A stretch of DNA of 64,000 nucleotides from Gemmobacter megaterium (GTDB taxonomy: Bacteria > Pseudomonadota > Alphaproteobacteria > Rhodobacterales > Rhodobacteraceae), in NCBI RefSeq assembly GCF_900156815.1, contig NZ_FTOT01000008.1, positions 1-64,000 on the forward strand, given 5' to 3'. Both the position numbers and the translations under genes were made by a program. Under the pieces are notes generated by a model. It did no database searches. It saw nothing but the letters and a program-made list of their open reading frames with translations, and was not told where the DNA came from. Positions 53,501 through 62,317 of this stretch are shown here, one piece after another (positions within the stretch are counted from its first letter, which is position 1; every line of letters begins with the position of its first letter).

Positions 53501-56500
53501 GACCCCCTTGATGCTGCCAAGGCTGGTGGCGAAGGATAGTTTGCGGAACAGGTGCGCCTCGTCCACGAACAACATGTCGGCGCCGGTCTCATCGAAATCG
53601 AACACGGCGTCCTTGCCCTTGTCCGAAGTTTGCCGTGCGATCCGCTGTTCAGCCGCCTCAAGAAGGGCCTCGATCTTCTTGCGGGTCTTGGTCTCCCCGC
53701 TGGTGATGCCCTTTACATCAACTCCCAGCGTGGCCGCCATGCTGTGGAGGGCGCCAAGAACGGAACGTTCCATCCCGGCATCCTCGCCAAACTGGCCGCC
53801 GCTCAGCCCTTCCAGAACATCGCGCACATCCTGCAACATGCCTTCGACGGCAGCTTTCTTGGATGCCTCCGATGCCGGGATCAACTGGAACGCAGAATGG
53901 GTGATGATGACCGCATCGTAGTCACCAAGCGCGGCATCCGCGACGAACTGCTTGCGGCGCGAGGTATGAAACCGCTTCTCGTCCGCGACCAGAACCTTCG
54001 CCAATGGGTATTGCTGATAGAACTCGGTGGCGAACTGGATCAGCATGTGGTTCGGCACAGTGTACCAAGGCTTCCGTGCCAGCCCGAGGCGCTTGGCCTC
54101 CATGCCAGCGCCGATCATGGCGGAGGTTTTCCCGGCCCCTACGGTATGCGCCATGTAGGTATCGCCAGATTGCAGGATCCGGGCGATCACTGCCGTCTGG
54201 TGCGGGCGCCAACTCCAATCGGAATGGATGCCCGGCGTGGTCAGGTATTCGCCATCGTATTTCGGCGCCACTTCCGCATTGAAGGTCCGGTTGTAGAGGG
54301 TTTCCATCTCCGCCGTTCTGGCGGGATCAGACCAGAACCAGTCGCGGAATCGGGTCTGCAATTCATTGGCCTTGTCGGTTGCTGCCTGGGTGGCTTCTTC
54401 ATCGACCCAGGAGTCTGTGCTTCCATCCTGATTGCGGCGAGTTCGGCGCACCTCGACCTTCTTGTTCGCCATGACCAGCCCCATCAACTCGCCAAAGGGG
54501 CGATCCTCGGTGCCGAACTCCGAGGTGGCCTTCGCGCCGGTGGTGGTGCCGTTCACCAGCCAGATGCCAAGACGCGGTTTGAATTCGACCTGCAACTCCA
54601 GGCCAAGAGCCTCGGCAAAGTCCGGATAGATCGAGGTAGGAAACCAATGGGCGCCAAGCGGGACGGAAATGTCCTGCGCCGCGACGGGCGCGGGCTGCAC
54701 TGCGCGCAAGGCATCGACGTTCGGCTGATACTCTGGGTTCGCCCGCGCCTCGCGCTCGGCTTCTTCCAGTTTCACCACCACGTTGCCAGACAGGTATCTC
54801 GCGCGGGTTTCCCACTCCCTTGTGCGCGGGTTCTGGAAGATCTTGCCTTCCAGTTCGCTGATCACCCGTTCCGATGTGCTGTTGGACAGCGCAGCAATCC
54901 TGCCGGGATCGACGCGCCCGGTTTCGCCCAGCAGGTGCAGAAGCGCATCCTCCGGGCTATTGATCTGGGGCCGCGACGAAACCCTCACAGCATTCTCGGT
55001 GAACACGCGGGTTTTCTGCGCGGTATCCGTTTTCTCGTCGTACTTCTCGATGGCCAGAAGGCGATAGGACTCGGGGTCATCCATGAACGGGTCGATATTC
55101 GGCCGCGTCACGATGATCTTGTCGTCCATGGCTTCTGGCGCGAATGTGCCCTCACGATAGCCGGGCGCCTGTCGTGCTTCCTGCCGTGCCCGCGCGATTT
55201 CCGCCATGGACGCGCCCGCCTCGATCATTGGACCGGCATCGAAGCTGCCAATATCGAAGGGTTCACCAGCGGCGCGGGCATCGTTCTCGGCCTGTTGCCG
55301 CGCGCTCTCCTGCTCCACGATGCTAGGTCGTTGCGTGCGCCTATGCTGCAAGCCGATAGGGCCACGCTCCTTCACATAAGCATCGTAGGAATCATTCAGC
55401 GCCTTGCGGGCGGCGCTCGCATCCTTCCCATCCACATCGGCGGCGTACACATCGCGCAGTGCGTTCTTGATCGGGATCAGGGCTTTCACCGCCTCCATGG
55501 CGGCTTTCGGCATCCCCTTGGTGTTTTCGCGGCTGCGCGGCTCGACCTTTCGGCCCGTATTGCCGTCGAACAGCCACAGGGCGCCATCCTTCAGGTAGAA
55601 TGAGCCAGGCTTGGTCTCGGCGTGATCGGCGTCCAGCGCGTCCAGTTTCACCGATTCCGGTGGGGCCGACATGATGTTGCTGGGAAACTGCGACAGGACC
55701 GATTTGAGGTCGGCACGCAGATCGGCGTTCGGGCGCGGGCGCACACCAACGCGCGCCCCGGCGGTGAGTGTGTCATAGAGCCCTTGTTCGCCAAGGATCA
55801 TATCGGGATTTTCGATGAAATAGCGGTTCACCGCCGCCTGTCCAGTGGTGCCGTCACTGCCGGGAAGGTCGATCACCTCGGACTGGCGCCATGCCGGATT
55901 GGCCTCGGCCTCACTGTCCACGCGCTTGCGCAGCACGATGATGTCGGTAGTGACTTCGGTTCCATTTTCCTTGAAGGCTGTATTGGGCAGCCGGATTGCA
56001 CCGACCAGATCGGCCCTGTCAGCCAGATAGTCGCGTGCCTTGCTGTCCATCTTGTTCATGGTCCCTGCGGACGTGATGAACATGAGAACCCCGCCTGGGC
56101 GCACGGCATCCAGCGATTTGGCAAAGAAATAGTCGTGGATGAAGAACCCTTGCGGGTAGTCGGGATCGGCCTTGATCTGTGTTCCGGCAAACGGAGGGTT
56201 GCCGATAACCAGATCGTAGAACCCTTGCGGCAGCTTCTCCTTGATGAAGTCGCCGTTCTTGATGTTGTGCCGGGGGTACAGGGCTGCCGCGATCTGGGCA
56301 GTGATATGATCCAGCTCCAACCCGGTGTAGGTGGCGTTCAGGCTTCCGGGCATAGTGCCAGCAAAGCCGCCGACCCCCATTCCTGGCTCATAGACGCGCC
56401 CGCCGGTGAACCCAAGCTGCTGGGCAAGTGTCCACATGCTCCGCAGCGCGGACTCTGCGGTATAGAAGGCGTATTGAGAGGTGCGCGAAAGGGTTGCCCG

Positions 56501-59500
56501 CTCCTCGGGCGTTGTCATGGTCTCGATTTCAGCGGCCAGATCGGGAAAACGGATGGTGCCATCGCTGCGCGGAAGGGTGCCCGCCAAGGTGCCGGCGCCG
56601 CCATATTTGGCGAGGGTCGCGCGTTCCTCAGCCGTCGCCGGACGACCCTCTTGCTGGATGGTGCGCAGGGTGCGGATCGCCGCAATGCTCTCTCGTGCGC
56701 GGGTCTTTTCCCCGCGCGCCAGTTCAAGCCCGCCGGGCTCGATGACGTGGTTTACTGGTCCTCGCCCGCCAGTGCCGTTTCCAGGGCCAGAGCCATCGCC
56801 ACTTCTCTGACCATCACGTCGCGGGCCGGATCGTTCTCCGGTACGTTCTGCAACGCGATTTCCTGGTCTGCCTGCTGTACGATCATCCGAACGTAGGCTT
56901 CCAGCTTGTCCGGTCCCCGCTTGGAGATCTCCCGCGCCTTCTTGGGGGCTCGGTCGATCATCGCTTGCATTATTGCGGTTATCATCGCGGCGGTTCTCCG
57001 GTTCGGCATCGACGCCAACATTACGGGATTCCGGCTCAGAATGCACCTTGCTTTGCGATGCTTCTGCCTCGGCCATCGCGCGGCGCACCTCGTCCAGGAC
57101 GGCCTTGGCATCGTCCATGTCCGACACGTCTTGCCCGTCGAGGTCCATGGTATCGCGGACATGATTGTAAGCGGCGCGCATCGGAGCCTGGGCTTCGCGC
57201 ATGGTCAGGCCGGTGCTTTCCGCAAAATCACGCAGCATCTGTCCGAACCGCTTGGTTCCGGCCTCGATGTAGAGCCCGACCAGTTCCGCCCCGAGGGTGA
57301 TGTATTCCGGGTCAAGCCCGCTGCTGGTCTGATTGCGCGCTTTGGCTGCAAGGCGTGCTTTCAGTTCGTCGGCACGCTTCTGCTTGTCCTCCGACAGGGC
57401 AGAGAGGATGCCGCTTGCAGGCTTGCGCCTCTGTGCCCCCGCCGATTCCGGCCCGAAGATCGCTGTGCGCAACGTTTCCATCTGCTCGCCGGTAAGGCGA
57501 TCAGCCACCTCGCCGGAGGTCAGTCCTGTTGAGACGGTCGTGTCCAGCCCGGCATTTTTCAGGGCTTCGCGCCGCTGGTCGCGGTTGTTGGTCCACCACC
57601 AATCAAAGCGGCGCGGGCCGGTGGGCTGCGGGCTGATTGGGACAGGTGCATCGCTGGCCTTGCTGCCCACAGGCGTTTCCCTGCGCGCTGCTTGTTCAGG
57701 CTTGCGGGCATCAGCAATCACGGACTCGATCTTGGCCTCGTCCACATTGTGGGTGCCAGCGAAGATCTGGCGGCCTTTCGGGTCCGTGATCGTGGTGCGA
57801 TTGACCTGGCGCTTCACCACATAGCCATCATCGGTCACGCGGGCCTGATCGGTTGTCGGCTCCCCGAATGCGTCTCTGGTTCGTTCGTAGCCAGACAGCA
57901 GATCGCCAAGACCGACCGCAGGTTTCTGTCCTGCAATCTGATAGGATGGTGCTTCAATGGTTCCGGTGTTTTCCAGCGTCCCGGCGCGGTACAGTCGCCC
58001 GAAGGCATCGGTCAGCGCGCGCTTACCGTCATCCGACAATCCATCCCACGCCATGCCTTGCCGATACTCGCGTTCCGCCTTTGGCCCGGCTTCCTTCAGG
58101 ATCGCATCCCGCATCGCCTTGTCGGCATTGTCCCACCATGGGGCGCGGGTCGGGGTCGGCGCGGCTTGCAGGTCGATACCGGCAACCTTGGCGCCAGCCT
58201 GACGCACATCAGCATCGTCCTGCGGCGTGATGATTTCGCCATCCAGCGGCTTGGCCTCGGGGCGGCGCACCTCATATGCCCGTTCGCCATTCGGAAGGTC
58301 GACAAGGCGAACATCATAGCCCTTGCGCTTGAGCCCATCATAGAACGCCCGGCCATCTTCGGTCAGTTCGTAGCCAGAGAGGAACCGCCAGCCGCGCTCT
58401 GCGGCATATTCGATGGCCTTGTCATGCAGTGCGGTCGAGACACCCTGACGCTGCATGTCCTCGCGAACCTCGGTCACGTCAGCTTGCAATGTCTTGGAAG
58501 CTGCGTCGGGGAAGGCAATCATGGCAGCATCACCGAGGCGGAACGCCACGGAGTGCTCCCCTTCGTTCTCGACCTTCACATCAGCGGCTCCTGGACGGCG
58601 CGGCTGGGATGGCCCGGTATCGACAATGCGCGTCTTGCCGGTCTGCAAGCTGTTGAGGATCAGGACGCCGGGCGTGCCCTCTTTCGGCGCAGGCTTCGGC
58701 ATGACTGCATCGCGCACCTTGTCAGCGTGCTTGCGGGAAAAGATGAAGCCGCCTTCCTTGTCGTCCCATTTCAGGCTGACACCGGAAACAGCCGGCGGCT
58801 GATCCTTCGGAACCCCGCGCAGGACTGCGGCCTTTTCGCGGATGTTTTCGATGACAGGGGAGATGGATTCGGACGAAGCCGGGGGAGGGGAAATTTTCCC
58901 GCCTGCCTTTGCCTTTCCGCTCACCGGCGTGTCGGTCTCGCCAGAATCCAGCCATGCCTTGAACTCGGGCAGCGCCATCTTGCGGATGCCGCCGATGCGT
59001 GCGGCCCCGCGCCCGTCGCTGAACCCGGCCTGATAAGTGGCCTTGGCATCTGCCGGGGTGTCGAAGCCCAGCATGACTTTATGTTCATCGAACGTGCCGC
59101 TGTCCGGGTCGATCTGATCCACCACCCAGACGGACTCGCTGGCAGTGTTCGGCCCCATGTAAAAATCCACATGGTCGCCATCGGCGCCTGTCGTGCGCAG
59201 GATGCGGCCATACTCGGCCGGCATCGTCACCTTCCATTCGGTGCCGTCGGGCGAGGTGCCCTTGCGCTCGCTGCCCTTGGCGTTTTCAATGGAAAGGCGC
59301 ATCCCCTGCCAGTCGATCTTCGCCGTCTTGTAGTTCTCGGCCTCCTTCTGGGCCGGGGTCGGGTCAGGGTTGGTCTCGGCGGCTGCGGCCTCGAACTGTT
59401 CACGGGTGGGCACCGGCTTTTGAGGCTCATTCGTTGGCGGCAATGCCGTTTGAGGATCACCTTGGGCCGGTTTGCTGTCAGCAACGGTAGTAGGCTTGCG

Positions 59501-62221
59501 ATTCAGGCTTTCCAGATGCTCGCGCGCCGGCACAGCCTCATATTTCGCGGTGTTCAGGGCATCGACCTTTTTGCGGTCGAATGTCTCCATGACGGTTTCG
59601 CCGGTCTCCCGGTTGCGAATGACCCAGCTTGCGCCCGGCCCGGCCTGCTCATCGGTCAAGGATTGCTTGACGGTTGCAGGCTTGGGCAAAGGCGCCACCC
59701 GGTCCAGTTCCTGCAAGGCACCGCGCATCCGTGCGGCGATGGTGTCGCGGTCCATGCCATCGGTGTCGATTGTATAGTCCAGATCGCTGCGACCATTGGG
59801 GGTCGCCCGGATCACAATCTTGTTCGGGCGGATCAGAACATCGCGCCCCTCAAGCGTTGTGTCGTCGCTGCTGCGGCCAGAGGCCACGCCCAGAACGCGC
59901 CCCCATTCCCGGCGCCGCCGCTCTTTTGCCGCCATGTCGGCTTCCGTGACCGACTTGCCGCCAAGCATATCGGGCTGGACACGCTGCTCCGGTGGCGTGC
60001 GGATCGGCTCGACAGTCGGGCGCGGGCGGGTCGGCGCGGCCTCTGGCTCGGTGCCGGGATCGGTGATCTCCCCGGTGTCCTGGTCAAACTGCGGGGCCGT
60101 CTCCGCGATTTTGCCCAAGGCGTCGTATTTGCGCTTCATCGGCCCAGTCCAGCCGCCTTCGCGCGCACGATCTTCCATCTGGCGCATCTGCCTGATCGCT
60201 TCATCAGGCGTGACAGGCTGCTTTGGCTTCTTTTCCTTGGGCGGCTTGACCTTGCCCAATGCCTGTTGGGACAGTGCCTCGGTTTCCGGCGCGGCGGGCA
60301 GGGTTTCCTGCGTTGGCGACGGCATGGGCGTGGATTGCGCCGGTGCGGGCTTGGCTTCCGATTCAGCGGCTGGTTGTTGCGCGGTCGGCTGTTCCTGATC
60401 CTTCGGCTTGCTCTTGGTGGCCTGTTCCGCGGCCTTGTCCATGTCAGCCGCCTGACGGCGCGCAGTATCGAATGCCACCGGGTCGAGGTCGATTTCGACG
60501 CCATCAACGCGGATCACTACATTACCGTCCGGTGTTTCGCGCTGGAATACCACATCGCGGACGAGCCCGGCCTCGTCGTCATAGACACGAACGGCCCCGC
60601 CGGGCTTCTGGTCAGGGAACATCTGTGGTGCCGGAACCGGCTCCGGTTGGGGCGTCAGATCAGGTGCGAGGCGCGCCGCAGCCTCGATGGGTCCGGCAGG
60701 AGGGATTTCGTCGACCGCCGCGCCCACACCGGAGGGAGAACTCACCGGAGGGGAATCGGGCGCGGCGGTCTGCCCCCCGGCGCTGCCATCGCCGGGGTAT
60801 GCGGATTGCGGGCGGAAACCTGCTGGCTGGGATGCTGGTGGGGTTCCATCAGGGGCGGAAGCGCCATCTGCGAAGACCGTTCCTCCATCAACCGGCGATG
60901 GAAGCTCCAACATCGGTGCCGGAAGGGCCAGCATCGGTGTGGGGGCTTCCGGCTCCGGCTGAGGCTCCTGCTGCGGACGGCGGGCGCCAAGCGCGCCCAT
61001 GGGTCCACCGGCCAAAGCACCCGCAGCGGCAGCCTCGATCGCGCCTTCGGTCGGGTTCAAGCTGGTCCCGGCACCTCGGTTGATCCCGATCCGGGCGCCA
61101 GTGCTTTCCAGACCTTCTTGCAAGCCTTCCTCGGTCGCGCCAACGGCAACACCTCGGGCGACGTTCCCGGCAAGACTCTTTCCGGCAAGGCTTTGCGGCA
61201 GACCCTTGGCCACAAGCCCGCCGGTAATGGCGCCACCGGCGCCGCCGATCATAGCCTGAATGTCACCTGCGGCGTCCATGGCGCGGCGCCGGGTCTCTTG
61301 ATAGGCCGCATTCGGGTCCATGCCCTGCGCGGTCAATTCGCGGAACACATCAGACTGCCGGGCTAGTTCCGGCGTGCCGTCCTCGCCCTTGGCCTTCCAC
61401 AGATCGTCAATGACCTGCGCGGCGGTTTCACGGCCTTCTCCGCCCGCCATCGCCCCGCCGACACTGGCTGCGGCAAGGCTGCTGCCACGAGTAGCAATGG
61501 CCGTGGCGACGACAGGGGCAAGGCTTCCAAGCCCCTCTGCGCTGACCTGTGCCAGACCGCGCCAGGAGAAGTCCTCCGGCGCCTTCCATGTCGATGGATC
61601 AAGCGGGTCACCTGTCGGCAAGGTCTTTTCCGAGGCTGCCCGCGCCTCTGGCGAAACCGCCGACAGGATGCCCTCGCCAGCACCCTTCACGGCTTTGCTC
61701 GCGGGGTCGGTGAGGCGGGTTGCGACAGCCCCCAAAGGCTCCTGTCGGCCAGTCGCGGCTTGAATGATCCGCTGCGCAGGATCGGAATTCAGGGCACGGT
61801 CGGCCAGGTTTCCGGCGTAGTCGATGGCCCCGCCAACGCCGCGCACTGCGGCACCAAGCGCCCCGGCGCCAAGGTCTTTGACCAGCGATGGGCCATCTTT
61901 GGCGGTCGCGGCCTTTGGCTGTGGATCAAGCTCGTCCGCGATGCGATAGGCCACATCCAATAGATCGTCGCCGCCCCGCTCACGAAGCACGTCCTCGATC
62001 CCGCGCCCGGCTTTCACCTGTGCCGCCATCTCGGCAGCGAGGGCTTCTGCGCGCGCCTCGCTGCGATCCTTGTCAGTGGACAACACAGCCAGAATGGCGT
62101 TGGCAGGGATCCGATGCTTCGCAGCGATCCGGTTCAGCGATACTTTCGGATCTGCATCAGCACTCTGGCGCTTGGCGCCCAGTGGTTGCACCAAGTCGCC
62201 AGCAAAGATGTTTCCTGCCAT
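47570..62221 (-). CDS. Giant phage polyvalent protein (4883 aa) with methylase, helicase and protease modules
   Basis: 4883 aa, ATG 62221 with aggggg upstream. Modules in order: an N-terminal helical head; an inorganic-pyrophosphatase-like domain (DGDHVDFYMGPN, about 1010-1085); a GNAT-like domain (about 1220-1310); an N6-DNA methylase (VYEPGMGVGGF and IGNPPF, about 1940-2010); an SF2/SNF2 helicase with HTVGAGKTSAMIG (about 2690), VDEAHLFRK (about 2886), ASGTPITN (about 2937) and RGIRQGN (about 3240); a metallopeptidase HEIVH (about 3778); a PLxRFG-type domain (VPLARFG, about 4190); and an LPD38-like C-terminus with possible membrane helices (about 4370-4620). This architecture is known for phage polyvalent proteins packaged and injected with DNA. 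Its single start covers all modules. It could act against host restriction. Confidence 0.88.
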   Translation of the reverse strand: MAGNIFAGDLVQPLGAKRQSADADPKVSLNRIAAKHRIPANAILAVLSTDKDRSEARAEALAAEMAAQVKAGRGIEDVLRERGGDDLLDVAYRIADELDPQPKAATAKDGPSLVKDLGAGALGAAVRGVGGAIDYAGNLADRALNSDPAQRIIQAATGRQEPLGAVATRLTDPASKAVKGAGEGILSAVSPEARAASEKTLPTGDPLDPSTWKAPEDFSWRGLAQVSAEGLGSLAPVVATAIATRGSSLAAASVGGAMAGGEGRETAAQVIDDLWKAKGEDGTPELARQSDVFRELTAQGMDPNAAYQETRRRAMDAAGDIQAMIGGAGGAITGGLVAKGLPQSLAGKSLAGNVARGVAVGATEEGLQEGLESTGARIGINRGAGTSLNPTEGAIEAAAAGALAGGPMGALGARRPQQEPQPEPEAPTPMLALPAPMLELPSPVDGGTVFADGASAPDGTPPASQPAGFRPQSAYPGDGSAGGQTAAPDSPPVSSPSGVGAAVDEIPPAGPIEAAARLAPDLTPQPEPVPAPQMFPDQKPGGAVRVYDDEAGLVRDVVFQRETPDGNVVIRVDGVEIDLDPVAFDTARRQAADMDKAAEQATKSKPKDQEQPTAQQPAAESEAKPAPAQSTPMPSPTQETLPAAPETEALSQQALGKVKPPKEKKPKQPVTPDEAIRQMRQMEDRAREGGWTGPMKRKYDALGKIAETAPQFDQDTGEITDPGTEPEAAPTRPRPTVEPIRTPPEQRVQPDMLGGKSVTEADMAAKERRRREWGRVLGVASGRSSDDTTLEGRDVLIRPNKIVIRATPNGRSDLDYTIDTDGMDRDTIAARMRGALQELDRVAPLPKPATVKQSLTDEQAGPGASWVIRNRETGETVMETFDRKKVDALNTAKYEAVPAREHLESLNRKPTTVADSKPAQGDPQTALPPTNEPQKPVPTREQFEAAAAETNPDPTPAQKEAENYKTAKIDWQGMRLSIENAKGSERKGTSPDGTEWKVTMPAEYGRILRTTGADGDHVDFYMGPNTASESVWVVDQIDPDSGTFDEHKVMLGFDTPADAKATYQAGFSDGRGAARIGGIRKMALPEFKAWLDSGETDTPVSGKAKAGGKISPPPASSESISPVIENIREKAAVLRGVPKDQPPAVSGVSLKWDDKEGGFIFSRKHADKVRDAVMPKPAPKEGTPGVLILNSLQTGKTRIVDTGPSQPRRPGAADVKVENEGEHSVAFRLGDAAMIAFPDAASKTLQADVTEVREDMQRQGVSTALHDKAIEYAAERGWRFLSGYELTEDGRAFYDGLKRKGYDVRLVDLPNGERAYEVRRPEAKPLDGEIITPQDDADVRQAGAKVAGIDLQAAPTPTRAPWWDNADKAMRDAILKEAGPKAEREYRQGMAWDGLSDDGKRALTDAFGRLYRAGTLENTGTIEAPSYQIAGQKPAVGLGDLLSGYERTRDAFGEPTTDQARVTDDGYVVKRQVNRTTITDPKGRQIFAGTHNVDEAKIESVIADARKPEQAARRETPVGSKASDAPVPISPQPTGPRRFDWWWTNNRDQRREALKNAGLDTTVSTGLTSGEVADRLTGEQMETLRTAIFGPESAGAQRRKPASGILSALSEDKQKRADELKARLAAKARNQTSSGLDPEYITLGAELVGLYIEAGTKRFGQMLRDFAESTGLTMREAQAPMRAAYNHVRDTMDLDGQDVSDMDDAKAVLDEVRRAMAEAEASQSKVHSEPESRNVGVDAEPENRRDDNRNNASDDRPSPQEGAGDLQAGTGQAGSLRSDDRTAGRPGNRVAERTGERSGPRRDGQRSGDGSGPGNGTGGRGPVNHVIEPGGLELARGEKTRARESIAAIRTLRTIQQEGRPATAEERATLAKYGGAGTLAGTLPRSDGTIRFPDLAAEIETMTTPEERATLSRTSQYAFYTAESALRSMWTLAQQLGFTGGRVYEPGMGVGGFAGTMPGSLNATYTGLELDHITAQIAAALYPRHNIKNGDFIKEKLPQGFYDLVIGNPPFAGTQIKADPDYPQGFFIHDYFFAKSLDAVRPGGVLMFITSAGTMNKMDSKARDYLADRADLVGAIRLPNTAFKENGTEVTTDIIVLRKRVDSEAEANPAWRQSEVIDLPGSDGTTGQAAVNRYFIENPDMILGEQGLYDTLTAGARVGVRPRPNADLRADLKSVLSQFPSNIMSAPPESVKLDALDADHAETKPGSFYLKDGALWLFDGNTGRKVEPRSRENTKGMPKAAMEAVKALIPIKNALRDVYAADVDGKDASAARKALNDSYDAYVKERGPIGLQHRRTQRPSIVEQESARQQAENDARAAGEPFDIGSFDAGPMIEAGASMAEIARARQEARQAPGYREGTFAPEAMDDKIIVTRPNIDPFMDDPESYRLLAIEKYDEKTDTAQKTRVFTENAVRVSSRPQINSPEDALLHLLGETGRVDPGRIAALSNSTSERVISELEGKIFQNPRTREWETRARYLSGNVVVKLEEAEREARANPEYQPNVDALRAVQPAPVAAQDISVPLGAHWFPTSIYPDFAEALGLELQVEFKPRLGIWLVNGTTTGAKATSEFGTEDRPFGELMGLVMANKKVEVRRTRRNQDGSTDSWVDEEATQAATDKANELQTRFRDWFWSDPARTAEMETLYNRTFNAEVAPKYDGEYLTTPGIHSDWSWRPHQTAVIARILQSGDTYMAHTVGAGKTSAMIGAGMEAKRLGLARKPWYTVPNHMLIQFATEFYQQYPLAKVLVADEKRFHTSRRKQFVADAALGDYDAVIITHSAFQLIPASEASKKAAVEGMLQDVRDVLEGLSGGQFGEDAGMERSVLGALHSMAATLGVDVKGITSGETKTRKKIEALLEAAEQRIARQTSDKGKDAVFDFDETGADMLFVDEAHLFRKLSFATSLGSIKGVDPQGSQQSMDLFIKTRSLAQRNPGRSLVLASGTPITNTMAELYSISRYLQPQALDDRNISAFDSWAATFGTTENALEQAPDGGYKLVTRFAKFVNTPELSLMVRQVMDVVSSKDLEQYVTRPALKDGKRNLIVVEASPELKAYQQQLGARMRMIENRKGPVKKGDDILLSVINDGRLAAIDMRLVDPSAGENNSKLERMINNIYRRWKEGADAPLYGVKKEGGYTDEPLMRGPTTQMVFSTLGVNPSKHNPSFSVHRFIKAQLVAMGVPADEIILAENLTSDARKQRAFNDMNEGKKRILIGSKTLFTGVNAQRRITAIHNLDPLWFPADDEQRNGRGIRQGNMNREIEILDYSAKGTYDATMWQMMARKAGFIEGFFRGDPNVRDMEDLGEASQYEQAKAMSTADPRVLELTELRAERDKLQRRAGAAVRERQQMEAKARGLGRAIAMDREELTFWQPQAAKVQDLSGDAFEARMGGKTYTERKEFGADLISAAEDALAGTGFRHQDKVGTVSGFPLHIEVSHAMNAVTYYIALPRDNEVMVGWSEDPVGMARKVEGALSKIEATPRRIEADIARRERERADVMEGLAKLKGFADQDKLNELAEKVDALEGALLAENAPDEAKESRFDDQEPAARLTGDELGPWEDMLDLQRKARAWYRDNLQGRKVTNTSTGWEVSFTRAAAGKIGGKPLDYLLRAVPALEQIVASAEKTGESEDRFGRAHVRKIHYFQAQVSVAGRQEPIHIVIREMDNGRMFYDLNLGGNIGAPAQGQMDARETRVEPELQIGADTLNLQLAPPKINAAAVPVDSLRDIARMAEAEVAAAGLAGKVTPRVVRGLLGASGVPIQGRQRGALIELNPAARDARGVMRHEIVHALRDPDLWGQPYGLFTAEEWRALVRAARVDADLMARVERAYGDKVTSVQIEEAVAEMYREWATARDAAGPLARIFNKVRGFLQAIASGLRGQGFVSPALVMERIAGGTVGGRGPDGPGAGRMDDREMRDALMRSGAKAKGLIGSHHWKEPGAFVSSILTDAMVGKGRDGEYNLLSLVPGRPLFMELGKRLVSARAYLRTKEEMDALRNAWHGRADAVAQEWLDLRRKDPRANDDMMDLMHRATLAGVDPSKPLPSDHVWLQRAREELSRRGDSAEAWARATLEAAARKAEAHMELKRAYDALPEPFKAMYGKVLAEYTAIADDFDKAVMENLQNATRIGLKRAERAFHKEARRIQDEGLTGQEKTDALAEAQAKLDAVKARGGFAARARLTALRKMFEQNRMKGPYVPLARFGDYFVTVRNEQGEVMSFSRFERESQQQAFVREQEALHPGRVQHGLVSNKGALRSQVDPTFVADVEKVLAESGANFEVMDAVWQRWLETLPDSSIRTSKVHRKGRAGYNRDAYRAFGKHMFHGAHQLARLKYGILLEDHMDEAELEARKSDNPNRMGAVVREMQRRHDFTMEPLTSAWAAGLTNLAFIWYLGATPAAAVANLTQTTVVGIPLMATRFRKAGVSGVSAELARALRDFSKGRGANWRETWSAANAEGLAQDERDALNEAYRRGTIDKTQAHDLAAVAETGVEYSAVRERVMRKIGWMFHHAERLNREVTFLAGYRLAKADGLSGLAAIDAAADMTWEVHFDYQSSSRPRAMQGDLARIVTSMKNFVVNMLWRLFRDTHQSLHGASKQERAEARSQLIGITLSMMAHAGIRGTWGYGLLMMLLGAFFPGGGDDAEEWLQDALLMEGDTPGVAAWNYAMGMAMSGVPGRVLGADLTERVGMPNLWFRGDDRDLEGQDLYDAHMRELLGPVAGIPLGFYRGLDYIGDGDWWRGIEAAVPKAVRDLMKAGRFSTEGAITRNGDPLIEDVSPYQAIMQASGFTPAQLAERYRINNRLRNVERRITDERKSLHREAGDALRSGQPIPEGVIDAIRDFNMRYPEYPITSDTLRQSMLGRIRASERNEFGVSLNPKLNDRIRSERAPAIFN

Positions 62222-62317
62222 AGAACGGCCCCCTTACGGTTCGGTCTATGGCTGTCACATCCTATGGCAGCCTGTTCCCCTCCTGATACCGTATGATGGC
62301 CCCCGCCGACAAGCGCG

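Noticed and set aside
53552-55603. 683-aa plus-strand frame antisense to the giant gene
   Set aside because: Same shadow effect; no domains, no ribosome site of note.
57692-61366. 1224-aa plus-strand frame antisense to the giant gene
   Set aside because: Shadow of GC-rich coding on the opposite strand; the minus-strand gene has domain support and this frame has none.
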